This document shows, one piece after another, positions 1 through 7,938 of a stretch of 48,540 nt of DNA. Source of the DNA: Prosthecobacter debontii. Lineage in GTDB: Bacteria; Verrucomicrobiota; Verrucomicrobiia; Verrucomicrobiales; Akkermansiaceae. The notes beneath the pieces are model-generated. The model searched no databases. It saw only the letters and a list, made by a program, of their open reading frames with translations, and was not told where the DNA came from. The stretch covers positions 1 to 48,540 of the forward strand of contig CAMAXN010000017.1 in the NCBI GenBank assembly GCA_945862245.1. The letters are read 5' to 3'. How positions within the stretch are numbered: the stretch's first letter is position 1; every line of letters begins with the position of its first letter. Made by a program: the position numbers and the translations under genes.

Positions 1-245
1 CGGTTTGCGGCGATGCACATGCCCACGCCCGAGGTGCAGGCGAGGATGCCGAAATCAAAGGTGCCGTCCGCGACATTGCGGGCAACAAGGTTCGCGTAAT
101 CCGCGTAGTCCACCGAGTCCGGCGTGTTCGTTCCGAAATCCTCCACCTCATGCCCTGCGGCACTTAGGTGAGCGACGATGGCGTTCTTCATTTCAAAAGC
201 GCCATGATCGGCGCCGACGGCGATGCGGAGTGGGGATTGGGTCAT
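1..245 (-). CDS. rpiB: Ribose-5-phosphate isomerase B family protein (partial, C-terminus outside window)
   Basis: The minus strand is open from an ATG at 243-245 to the left edge without a stop, giving the first 81 residues or so. The translation opens with RIAVGADHGAFEMKNAI and carries VDYADYANLVA and FGILACTSGVGMCIAAN, which fit the RpiB/LacAB fold. The Asp-His of GADHG and the Cys of ACTSG correspond to the known substrate-binding and catalytic positions. RpiB interconverts ribose 5-phosphate and ribulose 5-phosphate in the cytosolic pentose phosphate pathway. The ACTSG form in place of the enterobacterial ICGTG leaves a related sugar-phosphate isomerase possible. It diverges from the symporter/galK pair. 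No Shine-Dalgarno sequence is visible before the ATG. Confidence 0.88.
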   Translation of the reverse strand, partial: MTQSPLRIAVGADHGAFEMKNAIVAHLSAAGHEVEDFGTNTPDSVDYADYANLVARNVADGTFDFGILACTSGVGMCIAAN

Positions 246-368
246 GGCAGAGAGGACTTGCGCATACAACGACGGGAATGCGGCGATGGGAAATGGAAAT
301 TTGGAGAAAATTGCCGCCCCGCAATCTTTCGCTCGCATCCATCGGGGCGGAAGCTAAGAATCGCGTTA

Positions 369-380
369 CGGAACGTTCCG
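369..380. promoter_or_regulatory. Perfect 12-bp palindrome, possible LacI/GalR-type operator
   Basis: CGGAACGTTCCG is an exact palindrome with a central CG. It lies 24 bp before the symporter start and in the divergent region with rpiB. Palindromes centred on CG are typical of LacI/GalR-family operators, and the adjacent genes (sugar symporter, galactokinase) are typical targets. No regulator gene is in the window, so the assignment is inference. A looser inverted pair, CCGCCCCG/CGGGGCGG, lies about 30 bp upstream. Confidence 0.35.
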
Positions 381-403
381 CCTAGACCTCAAAAACCCCA
401 AGT

Positions 404-2359
404 ATGAATAGCATCGAAATCATTCTCTTCATTGTCGCCGTTGTCGGCGTAATCGCCCTCGGTATTTGGAAAAGCCGTGACGAGGCGGGCGCGGAAACGA
501 ACGCTTCAGATTACTTCCTTGCGGGTCGCGGCCTGACTTGGTGGCTCGTCGGCTTCTCGTTGATCGCGGCGAATATCTCGACTGAGCAGTTCGTAGGCAT
601 GTCCGGATCTTCCGCGAACTGGCTGGGCATGGCCATCGCCTCCTACGAATGGATCGCTGCAGTCACGCTCGTCATCGTCGCGTTCTGGTTCCTACCCCGC
701 TTCCTCAAGGCCGGCCTATACACCATCCCGGAGTTCCTCGAATATCGCTTCGATGCTGTTGCCCGTTTCACGATGGCCATCCCGGCGATCGTCACTCTGG
801 TCTTCGTGGCGACCTCCTCGGTCATCTTCTCGGGTGCGAAGTTCATCTCGGAGTATTACAACACTGTGCCGGTTCTCAACAACCTGACGGCGATGTGCTG
901 GCTGATCGCCATCTTCGCGGCGGTCTATGTTTTCGTGGGAGGCCTGAAGGCCTGCGCTTGGACTGATTTGATTTGGGGAGCGGCCCTGATACTCGGAGGG
1001 ATTGTCGTCCTAGCCTTCGCGATGAGCGCGCTTTCTGACCGGCCGGCGGAAGACCTGATCCAAACCAAGGTGGCGAACTCCAGCGCGACGGTGGCGGATC
1101 TCGAGCGTGCCGGTGCCTGGGAGCGGCTGATGCTTCTCAACGATGGAAAGAATGGCGAGGCCGTGGCGCGAAACGGAGATAATCTCTCAGGTGGCAAAAT
1201 GCACATGGTGCGCCCGAAAGAGGACTCCGACATCCCGTGGACCGCGCTGCTCATCGGGCTATGGATTCCCAACCTCTTCTATTGGGGGCTCAACCAGTAT
1301 ATCGTCCAGCGAACGCTCGGTTCCAAGTCGCTCGCGGAGGGACAGAAGGGCATTGTTTTCGCCGCTTTCCTCAAGCTCATCATTCCTTTCGTAGTCGTCA
1401 TCCCCGGCATCCTTGCTTTCAACCTGTTCTCGGGCGACCTGCAAAAAGGAGCCCAATCCTCCAACCAGACAATCATCGAGAAGGGCGGACAGTCAGCCGT
1501 CTATAAAGTGAACACCGAGTTCGTGAAGCTGGAACCCGCGCTTGCGGCAACAGTCTTTGCCGCGAACGCGAAAGCCGCCGGAGGCCAAGTGGATCTGCCT
1601 GCGGACGCAACTGCTGAGCAGATCGCCGCGCAGATCAATGCATTTGCCAGTAAAGCAGGAAACTCTGCGGGCGATCTCAAGGGCTATGATTACGATGCCG
1701 CGTTTCCCGTACTGGTGCGCAACCTGATCAAGCCTCACCCGCTGATCTCATGGTTCGTGCTGGCCGCACTCTGCGGAGCCGTCATCAGCTCACTGGCCTC
1801 GATGCTCAACTCTGCCTCGACGATCGCTGCGATCGACCTCTATTCCAAGGCCACCGGCGTTACGGATTCAACCAAGCTGGTCTTCGTAGGCCGCATGTTC
1901 GTGGTGATCTTCGTTATTCTTGCTGCACTCATCGCCCCGCAGCTCAGCAACTTTGCATCGATCTTCTCATACATTCAGGAGTTCCAAGGCTTCATCTCTT
2001 CGGGAATTCTGGGCGTGTTCATCTTCGGCTTCTTCTCGCCGCGCACCCCACGCTGGTTCGGCATGATTGGCATCGTGACCAACATCGTGTCCTATGGCGC
2101 TCTAAAATGGGTGTTCGGCCCGATGATTGTCGAAAAGGGTTGGTGGTATGCGAAGGAAATGGCCTTCCTGGATCGGATGGCCATCTGTTTCACCCTCGTC
2201 ATGCTAATCGGCGCGATTGTCACCATCCTCAAGCCGCTGGCCAAGCCGGTCATACTTCCGGTAAACGACCAGATCGAGCTGACCACATCCTCCGGCGCGA
2301 AGGTGGTGGGCTTCGTGGTAGTCGTGCTAACAATCGCTCTCTACGCGGTTTTCTGGTAA
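404..2359 (+). CDS. Sodium/solute symporter (SSS family), probable Na+/sugar cotransporter
   Basis: This 651-residue inner-membrane protein resembles the SGLT branch of the SSS family. Evidence is an N-terminal helix, ISTEQFVGMSGSS after the first core helix, GGLKACAWTDLIWGAAL in the middle (the family's GGL..V.WTD region), and a row of hydrophobic helices to the C-terminus. Members couple Na+ entry to uptake of sugars or other solutes. Galactokinase starts 22 bp downstream, so a galactose/glucose substrate is the best inference. It is longer than bacterial vSGLT (about 540 residues) because of two soluble inserts, near residues 215-275 and 350-440. The second is rich in Ala, Gly and Asp. The ATG at 404 has no clear ribosome binding site. 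Confidence 0.9.
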   Translation: MNSIEIILFIVAVVGVIALGIWKSRDEAGAETNASDYFLAGRGLTWWLVGFSLIAANISTEQFVGMSGSSANWLGMAIASYEWIAAVTLVIVAFWFLPRFLKAGLYTIPEFLEYRFDAVARFTMAIPAIVTLVFVATSSVIFSGAKFISEYYNTVPVLNNLTAMCWLIAIFAAVYVFVGGLKACAWTDLIWGAALILGGIVVLAFAMSALSDRPAEDLIQTKVANSSATVADLERAGAWERLMLLNDGKNGEAVARNGDNLSGGKMHMVRPKEDSDIPWTALLIGLWIPNLFYWGLNQYIVQRTLGSKSLAEGQKGIVFAAFLKLIIPFVVVIPGILAFNLFSGDLQKGAQSSNQTIIEKGGQSAVYKVNTEFVKLEPALAATVFAANAKAAGGQVDLPADATAEQIAAQINAFASKAGNSAGDLKGYDYDAAFPVLVRNLIKPHPLISWFVLAALCGAVISSLASMLNSASTIAAIDLYSKATGVTDSTKLVFVGRMFVVIFVILAALIAPQLSNFASIFSYIQEFQGFISSGILGVFIFGFFSPRTPRWFGMIGIVTNIVSYGALKWVFGPMIVEKGWWYAKEMAFLDRMAICFTLVMLIGAIVTILKPLAKPVILPVNDQIELTTSSGAKVVGFVVVVLTIALYAVFW

Positions 2360-2381
2360 CGCCAACGTTGATTCACCCGCC

Positions 2382-3548
2382 ATGCTTTCCCCGAACACCC
2401 CGATCAAATTCCTCGTCACCGAGGCGGGTGCCGCGCTGCTCTCCCGCTACGGAGTTTCGGCTGCTACAGTTGCCGTAGCTCCGGGCAGGGTGAACCTGAT
2501 CGGCGAGCATATCGATTACTGCGATGGCTTCGTGCTGCCCTTCGCGATTGAGCGGGCGGTGGTCATCGCCGCCGCGCTGAACGGGACTTCCGAGGTTCGC
2601 GTCGCGACTTCTTTCGATTCCGAAGGCGCGGTGATCCCGCTCGGTGCGCAGCAGGAAATTTCCGTGCCGAAATGGTCGAACTACCTGCGCGGCGTCATCG
2701 AGGGTTTCCGGCTGCGCGGGATCGCGGTGCCGGGTTTCGATGCGTTTATCGTCTCCAGCCTACCGGTGGGCGCGGGGCTTTCCTCCTCCGCCGCGCTGGA
2801 GTGCGCCATGGCGACTTTGTTGGAAGATTTCACGGGAACATCGCTCGGCACACGTGAGAAAGCTCTGCTCGCACAGAAAGCGGAGCATGATTTCGCGGGC
2901 GTGCCCTGCGGGATCATGGATCAGTTCGCCTCCGCCTTTGGAAAAGAAGACCAGCTCATCCTGATCGACTGCCTCACTGGCGGGACGGAGATGGTGCCCT
3001 TCGCTGATCCCTCGCTGACCATTCTCGTTTCCAATACCAAAGTTTCCCACGAGCTCTCCGACGGCGGCTACGCGGCGCGGCGGAAAAGCACGGAGGACGG
3101 CCTCGCCGCGATTGGCAAGCCAAGCTGGCGCGATGTGACCCTCGCGGATCTCGAAGGTGCGGCAGGGAAAATGGATGAGTTGACCTTCCGCCGTAGTCGC
3201 CACGTTGTCGGCGAGATTGATCGCACCATTTCTGCCGCAGCAGCTTTGAAAGCTGGTGACTTCTCCACCCTTGGTGGACTCATGTATGCCAGTCATAATT
3301 CGCTTCGAGATGATTTCGAAGTCTCCTGCCCAGAACTCGATCACCTCGTGAAAACTGCATACAATCTAGAAGGAGTGATTGGTGCACGGATGACAGGCGG
3401 TGGCTTCGGTGGATCCACTGTCACGCTGTGTGAGGCGGAAAAATCCGCGGATATCGCAGCAGCTTTCGTGGAATCCTACGGAGCGGAGTTCGGTTTTGCT
3501 CCAGAAATCTTCACCTCCCGCCCAGCGGAGGGGGCGAGGTTGGTTTGA
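2382..3548 (+). CDS. galK: Galactokinase
   Basis: This 388-residue GHMP-family kinase phosphorylates alpha-D-galactose at C1 with ATP, the first step of the Leloir pathway. All three family signatures are present: the galactokinase box PGRVNLIGEHIDYCDGF near residue 37, the ATP-binding GHMP motif PVGAGLSSSAALECA near 128, and the C-terminal GARMTGGGFGGSTV near 338. CGIMDQFASAFG holds the expected catalytic Asp region. Length is normal. It lies 22 bp after the symporter stop and is probably co-transcribed with it. No galT, galE or galM is visible in the window. The start is an ATG without a Shine-Dalgarno sequence. Confidence 0.96.
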   Translation: MLSPNTPIKFLVTEAGAALLSRYGVSAATVAVAPGRVNLIGEHIDYCDGFVLPFAIERAVVIAAALNGTSEVRVATSFDSEGAVIPLGAQQEISVPKWSNYLRGVIEGFRLRGIAVPGFDAFIVSSLPVGAGLSSSAALECAMATLLEDFTGTSLGTREKALLAQKAEHDFAGVPCGIMDQFASAFGKEDQLILIDCLTGGTEMVPFADPSLTILVSNTKVSHELSDGGYAARRKSTEDGLAAIGKPSWRDVTLADLEGAAGKMDELTFRRSRHVVGEIDRTISAAAALKAGDFSTLGGLMYASHNSLRDDFEVSCPELDHLVKTAYNLEGVIGARMTGGGFGGSTVTLCEAEKSADIAAAFVESYGAEFGFAPEIFTSRPAEGARLV

Positions 3549-3746
3549 ATTTTCCCGCACAAATGGATTCGTTCCATGGCTGCGCGGCGTGAGCATATTT
3601 TTTTGTATCAAAGCGGCAATCCGCAAACCCGCATAAACCTCGGGGAGGCCTTGGCCAAGACGATGGTCGAACTGCCCGTAGGCTAAAGCTGCTTATTGCA
3701 TAAAAAAAATCTCTTCAAGTGCCGCTTAGGCATTTAGTTTTCCGGC

Positions 3747-4694
3747 GTGGCGAAGCTAGTGAAACAATCCCAAGGAAGCTCTCTCTGGAAAGACGCATGG
3801 CATCGCTTGGTGCGAAACAAGCCCGCAGTGGTGAGCCTCGGAGTACTTTTCGTGGTGGTGATTGCGTGCTTCGTTGTGCCTTTTCTTCCTTTTGTGAAGG
3901 ACCCCACTGTGATTAACCTAACCAATCCTGCGGCCGCTCCGAACGCGAATCATTGGTTTGGTACCGACCAACTCGGGCGAGATCTCTTCGCGCGGGTGCT
4001 TTACGGCGGCCAAGTCTCGCTTCTCGTCGGCTTTGTCGCCACCGGTGTGGCGGTTTTGATCGGTGTGATCTACGGCGCGTTCTCCGGCTATGTCGGCGGC
4101 AAGATCGATGCTGTCATGATGCGTTTCGTAGATATTCTCTTTGCGCTACCCTTCCTCGTACTGGTCATCCTTTTCGCGCTCGTAGTCGATGATTATTCGT
4201 CTGCATTCACCACTTGGATCATCGAAATAACGGGCTGGGAGCGTGGCCGTGTAGCTCCCATCACCACGCTGATCCCGCTGTTCATCGCGATCGGTGCGAT
4301 CGGCTGGCTAACCATTGCTCGCATTGTCCGCGCCCAGGTCATAAGCGTGAAAACTCTCGATTTCGTGGAGGCCGCGGTTTCGCTGGGTCTGAGCCGTTTC
4401 CGCATCCTCTTTCGCCATATCCTGCCAAACGTAATTGGTCCCATCATCATTTACACCACGCTCGCGGTGCCGGGGATTATGCTACTTGAAAGCGTGCTGT
4501 CCTTCCTTGGCCTAGGGGTAAAACCGCCAAACTCCTCATGGGGTATCCTCATCAAGGAAGGCTCGGACCGCATGGAGGTTACTCCCTACCTACTGCTTTT
4601 CCCCTCCCTGTTTTTCGCAACGACACTCTTCGCCCTCAATTTTCTGGGTGATGGGCTTCGCGATGCCCTCGATCCGAAATCATCAAAGGATTGA
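3747..4694 (+). CDS. ABC transporter permease, OppC/DppC type (orphan)
   Basis: The 315-residue protein has an N-terminal transmembrane helix (VVSLGVLFVVVIACFVVPF), then GTDQLGRDLFARVLYGG, the hallmark just before the BPD_transp_1 domain of OppC/DppC permeases. The EAA loop region reads EAAVSLGLSRFRILFRHILP near residues 210-229. Such subunits pair with an OppB-type permease, two ATPases and a binding protein to import peptides, nickel or oligosaccharides. None of these partners is next to it here, so it either works with subunits encoded elsewhere or is a relic. The start is GTG; the reading frame has no suitable ATG close by. It is preceded by about 200 bp of non-coding DNA with an A-rich run. 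Confidence 0.88.
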   Translation: MAKLVKQSQGSSLWKDAWHRLVRNKPAVVSLGVLFVVVIACFVVPFLPFVKDPTVINLTNPAAAPNANHWFGTDQLGRDLFARVLYGGQVSLLVGFVATGVAVLIGVIYGAFSGYVGGKIDAVMMRFVDILFALPFLVLVILFALVVDDYSSAFTTWIIEITGWERGRVAPITTLIPLFIAIGAIGWLTIARIVRAQVISVKTLDFVEAAVSLGLSRFRILFRHILPNVIGPIIIYTTLAVPGIMLLESVLSFLGLGVKPPNSSWGILIKEGSDRMEVTPYLLLFPSLFFATTLFALNFLGDGLRDALDPKSSKD

Positions 4695-4798
4695 GGCTTT
4701 GTTGCTTGGAAAGTCCGTCCATATATGGGACAAGCCGGTAGTGTGTGTATCCGCTTTCAGCGATGTAATCGTGGTCTGCGTTCACTTTATCAACCAAC

Positions 4799-5533
4799 GT
4801 GATCCGCTTAGAAAAAAAATCTGCGATTGATGGTCTAGACTGGCTCTACCCACCGATCTGCGAAATCTGCGGGCTGGGGCTTTCTGGCGGAAAAGCGCTT
4901 TGCAAACCCTGCGCGGAAAACCTGCCGCGCATCACACCGCCTTTCTGCGATGTCTGCGGCGAGCATTTCCACGGCCTGATCGACAGCTTTTTCGATTGCC
5001 CGAACTGCAAGGAACTTTCGTTCCACTTCGAGTTCGCTAGGGCCGCGATGGATCGTTCGGAATCAACACTCGATCTCGTACACCGCCTGAAATATGGCAA
5101 GGAAATCTATCTCGGCGCGGAGCTTGGGAGGCTGGCTTGCCGCGCCTTTGCCGACCGTCGGCTGGCCGTGGCGCTGGAGGAAAAATGGCCACTGGTGCCG
5201 GTGCCGCTGCATCGCTCCCGGCAGATGGAGCGGCAATTTAACCAAGCAGAGGAGATCGCGCGAATCATCGCTATGGAGACCGGGCTGCCGATGTTGCGCC
5301 TGCTGAAACGGGTGCGGCGCACGGAAACACAAACCCGCCTTAGCAGGAAACAGCGTATGGATAACCTACGCGGCGCTTTCGCCTTGCAGCATGCAATTCC
5401 GGAAAACTCCCCGCCCGGTTATCTCATCGTTGATGATGTTTTCACCACCGGCTCCACGGTGGATGAGTGCGCGAAGGTGCTGCGAAAAGCTGGCGCCGGC
5501 AGAGTCGCCGTACTTACGGTGATGAGGGGGTGA
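4799..5533 (+). CDS. comF: ComF family protein (phosphoribosyltransferase fold)
   Basis: The 244-residue protein has the ComF architecture. The N-terminal zinc-ribbon region has four CxxC pairs (CEIC, CKPC, CDVC, CPNC) within the first 80 residues. It is followed by LVPVPLHRSRQMERQFNQ and the PRPP-binding loop LIVDDVFTTGSTVDECA near residue 212. ComF proteins are required for natural transformation in several bacteria and act at the cytoplasmic side of DNA uptake, although the exact biochemical role is unsettled. No other com gene is in the window. The start is GTG at 4799 with no ribosome binding site. The 104-bp upstream gap contains the short palindrome CCATATATGG at 4719-4728. Transcription converges with the DUF1080 gene. 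Confidence 0.88.
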   Translation: MIRLEKKSAIDGLDWLYPPICEICGLGLSGGKALCKPCAENLPRITPPFCDVCGEHFHGLIDSFFDCPNCKELSFHFEFARAAMDRSESTLDLVHRLKYGKEIYLGAELGRLACRAFADRRLAVALEEKWPLVPVPLHRSRQMERQFNQAEEIARIIAMETGLPMLRLLKRVRRTETQTRLSRKQRMDNLRGAFALQHAIPENSPPGYLIVDDVFTTGSTVDECAKVLRKAGAGRVAVLTVMRG

Positions 5534-5606
5534 TTGGAAGGAGTGGCTGACGCCTGTGTGTGATGACCATACATGCTTGTAGTAAACAGGCATCAGTTAC
5601 TACGCT

Positions 5607-6173
5607 TCACTCCTCCACGGTAATCGCGCGGAAATCTATTTTCATCGCCACACCTGCGTGCATCTGCAGGCCGATAGGGCCTTTCTCCTTCGCGCTGTCC
5701 GAGGTGTAGGTCATCACCTCCTTACCATTCAGCTCTACGATATAAACGGCACCCTTGGCGGTGATTTTCATTGCGTTCCACTCGCCTTCCTTGAGCAGCT
5801 CCGCGACGCCTTTCGCCTCCACCGGGTAGCCACTTTTCGAGGCGATGTAAGGCGAGGCGGTCATGTCTCGCTTGAGCGATCCTGAGATGCCAATCTGGAT
5901 CTGGTCGTTCTCATGCCGCAGGAAGACGCCGGAGTCGATCTTGCCCTCGAACCGGAACTCGCAGAAAAAAACGAAGTCGGTGTATTCCCTTTCTGTCCAA
6001 AGAATGGAACCCTGTTTGTTCGCGTTGCTCGTGCCGGTCAACACATCATCCGCCGCCGTCCAGACATCGGCCCCAACCGTTTTCCAATGGTCCAAGGAAT
6101 TGCCGTCAAAGACCACTTTGGGGGTGGCGTGGGAAATAAAGGTGGAGGCCAAAAAGTAGGTCAGGATTTTCAT
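5607..6173 (-). CDS. Secreted DUF1080 (3-keto-disaccharide hydrolase domain) protein
   Basis: This protein of 188 residues starts at ATG 6173, giving a signal peptide MKILTYFLASTFISHA. Longer upstream starts would bury that signal. The mature part is a jelly-roll DUF1080 domain: VVFDGNSLDHWKTVGADVWT at the front, then FFCEFRFEGKIDSGVFLRHE, ending in KIDFRAITVEE. DUF1080 proteins are abundant in Verrucomicrobiota and Planctomycetota and are linked to extracellular or periplasmic carbohydrate turnover. Some act on 3-keto-glycosides. It is the last gene of the serS-esterase-CPBP-DUF1080 cluster, 19 bp after the CPBP stop. TATACT sits directly before the start and could be a -10 element, but it is too close to serve this ATG. 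Confidence 0.85.
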   Translation of the reverse strand: MKILTYFLASTFISHATPKVVFDGNSLDHWKTVGADVWTAADDVLTGTSNANKQGSILWTEREYTDFVFFCEFRFEGKIDSGVFLRHENDQIQIGISGSLKRDMTASPYIASKSGYPVEAKGVAELLKEGEWNAMKITAKGAVYIVELNGKEVMTYTSDSAKEKGPIGLQMHAGVAMKIDFRAITVEE

Positions 6174-6192
6174 TAGTATAATGATACATCTA

Positions 6193-7173
6193 CTAAGGCG
6201 CAGAAATTTCAGTTTTCGCAGGCGGACATATCCGGACAATGACAACGCAGCACGCGAAGCAGACGCCAATAGCGGCAAGCGGCAAAAGACCCGATTTCAG
6301 GTCGTTTCCGATAAACCATGGATGGAGCGGCGATGAGTGATCGAGGGTGCGTACCAAGTAAAAAGTTTTCAGCGTAAACACAATTCCGGCGTGGAGTCCT
6401 ATGGAAAGCCAGAGTGAAAAGGTGCGGAGACGGCACCAGCCGAGGATCAGGCCGAGCAGAGTGAGCGTAGCAAACTCCGACGCGAAAAACGCCCGGTCGG
6501 TGAAGTGGCCGAGAGTGCCGCCGAGCATCTCGAAGCCGGCATGCCAGGCGTGGGGATCTGCGATCATCATCCCGTCCGGCGGGCTTAGGAAATGGATGAG
6601 GGAAAACATCACAGAACTGCCGATCCATGCCGTGAGCACGGAGCCAGCTCGTAACCACAGCCCGAGCAACAGCCCGCGAAAAATGAGTTCCTCGATCACT
6701 CCCGACCCGAGTGTGGGCATGAGGACTTTCGAGAAAAATTTCCCGGCAGAAAATTCAGCGTCTCGCGGGACGGTCGCGCCGGTGATTTCCAAGACAAGAG
6801 TGCCTGCGCCAAGCGAGGCCGCACCGACGAGCACCCCGGTTAGGAGATAGGTAAACCGCTTGCTCAATGGAAATTTCCGCAGGGCATAAAAATTGACCTG
6901 CGGATTGTGCGGAATGCGCTTCATCCAGCATACAAGAAAAGGCAACAGTGAGAGCCCGGAGATAACGAGCGAGCGGGAAAAGTAGCGGTCAATCTTCGCA
7001 CTCTCTGCAGAACCGGCGACCGATTCTATGACGGCTGGGTAATCATTTGTCTTTGCGCTTTCGGCGAGATTTTTTCCTGCGTCGTAGAGATGCGGAGTTA
7101 ATAGGGCTGCCAAGAAAAGTGAGGCGGCCAGCCAGAGAATGATCGCCCCAGCTTCTGACTTCAGGAAACGCAT
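6193..7173 (-). CDS. CPBP family intramembrane glutamic endopeptidase
   Basis: The protein has about 326 residues from ATG 7173, chosen because it follows the esterase stop by 5 bp and begins directly before the first helix. Six to eight hydrophobic segments are visible. The catalytic motifs of the CAAX/CPBP (Abi) family are present: EELIFRG (EExxxR) followed by a GLLLGLW helix, SLIHFL as the second histidine motif, and GLHAG as the third. Members cleave proteins within the membrane. Bacterial ones are tied to bacteriocin immunity or envelope processing, but the substrate here is unknown. It sits between the esterase and the DUF1080 gene in one minus-strand unit. Confidence 0.85.
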   Translation of the reverse strand: MRFLKSEAGAIILWLAASLFLAALLTPHLYDAGKNLAESAKTNDYPAVIESVAGSAESAKIDRYFSRSLVISGLSLLPFLVCWMKRIPHNPQVNFYALRKFPLSKRFTYLLTGVLVGAASLGAGTLVLEITGATVPRDAEFSAGKFFSKVLMPTLGSGVIEELIFRGLLLGLWLRAGSVLTAWIGSSVMFSLIHFLSPPDGMMIADPHAWHAGFEMLGGTLGHFTDRAFFASEFATLTLLGLILGWCRLRTFSLWLSIGLHAGIVFTLKTFYLVRTLDHSSPLHPWFIGNDLKSGLLPLAAIGVCFACCVVIVRICPPAKTEISAP

Positions 7174-7178
7174 TAGTC

Positions 7179-7931
7179 TTACTTCTTCTGTGCGAACAAC
7201 CATTTGATCACCTCTAGGTTCTTGTAAGTTTGCGTCCAAGAGTCATGACCCACACCGGGATACATCGTTAGCTCCGCCTTGCCGTGAGCATCTTCCAAAG
7301 CGGCGGCCATGAGTTCACTATTTTTAGCAGGCACAACATCATCTGCGTCTCCATGGAAAATCCAGATAGGGATGTGTTTAAACCTCCGGACGGATAATGG
7401 GTCGCCTCCACCGCAAATGGGGATTGCGGCTGCCCAGGTTTGGGGGCTGCGAGCGAGCATGTCCCATGTGCCGAAACCGCCCATAGAAAGCCCAGTAATA
7501 TAGATGCGCTTTGGGTCGATGGGGTGTTTCTCTGCCGTTTTCTCGATCAGCGCGAGGACAGCTTCGGTTAGGCTTTCTTTTCCGCCTGCCTCTTTGCGCA
7601 CGCGTCGATCAGGTGCTGCTGTCGTCCACCACTTATTCGCTGGGCATTGCGGTGCGATCAGGAAAACGGATTCACCGAGAGCCGCCGCGCCCTTCAGAAT
7701 GTCGTTAACTCCATGTTTGAGCTGAACTTTGTTATCAGAACCGCGCTCACCAGCGCCGTGGAGAAATAATACGAGCGGATATTGTTTTCCCACCTCCGCT
7801 TTCTCGGGAGCTGTGAAACGATATAAAACCTCCGTGCCACTTTTGGTCTTGAAGGTCAGCGGTACGTGTTCGGCCATCGTAACAACTTTAGATGCGACTA
7901 TTAAAACTGCGGCTAGAAGGAGTGTCTTCAT
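7179..7931 (-). CDS. Secreted alpha/beta-hydrolase, PHB depolymerase/dienelactone hydrolase-like
   Basis: From ATG 7931 the product is 250 residues with a signal peptide (MKTLLLAAVLIVASKVVTMA). The body is an alpha/beta-hydrolase: LVLFLHGAGERGSDN gives the oxyanion-hole region, the nucleophile elbow is GLSMGG (Ser), IFHGDADDVVP carries the acid, and YPGVGHDSWTQTY the catalytic His. This layout matches predicted peptidase/PHB-depolymerase-like esterases, common in polymer-degrading bacteria. The substrate cannot be told from sequence. It starts 7 bp after the serS stop and ends 5 bp before the CPBP gene, so co-transcription is likely. Confidence 0.85.
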   Translation of the reverse strand: MKTLLLAAVLIVASKVVTMAEHVPLTFKTKSGTEVLYRFTAPEKAEVGKQYPLVLFLHGAGERGSDNKVQLKHGVNDILKGAAALGESVFLIAPQCPANKWWTTAAPDRRVRKEAGGKESLTEAVLALIEKTAEKHPIDPKRIYITGLSMGGFGTWDMLARSPQTWAAAIPICGGGDPLSVRRFKHIPIWIFHGDADDVVPAKNSELMAAALEDAHGKAELTMYPGVGHDSWTQTYKNLEVIKWLFAQKK

Positions 7932-7938
7932 AAAGTTG

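Noticed and set aside
5534..5606. Possible terminator between comF and the DUF1080 gene
   Set aside because: Only the six-base pair GCCTGT/ACAGGC with a long loop is present, and no T-run follows on either strand.
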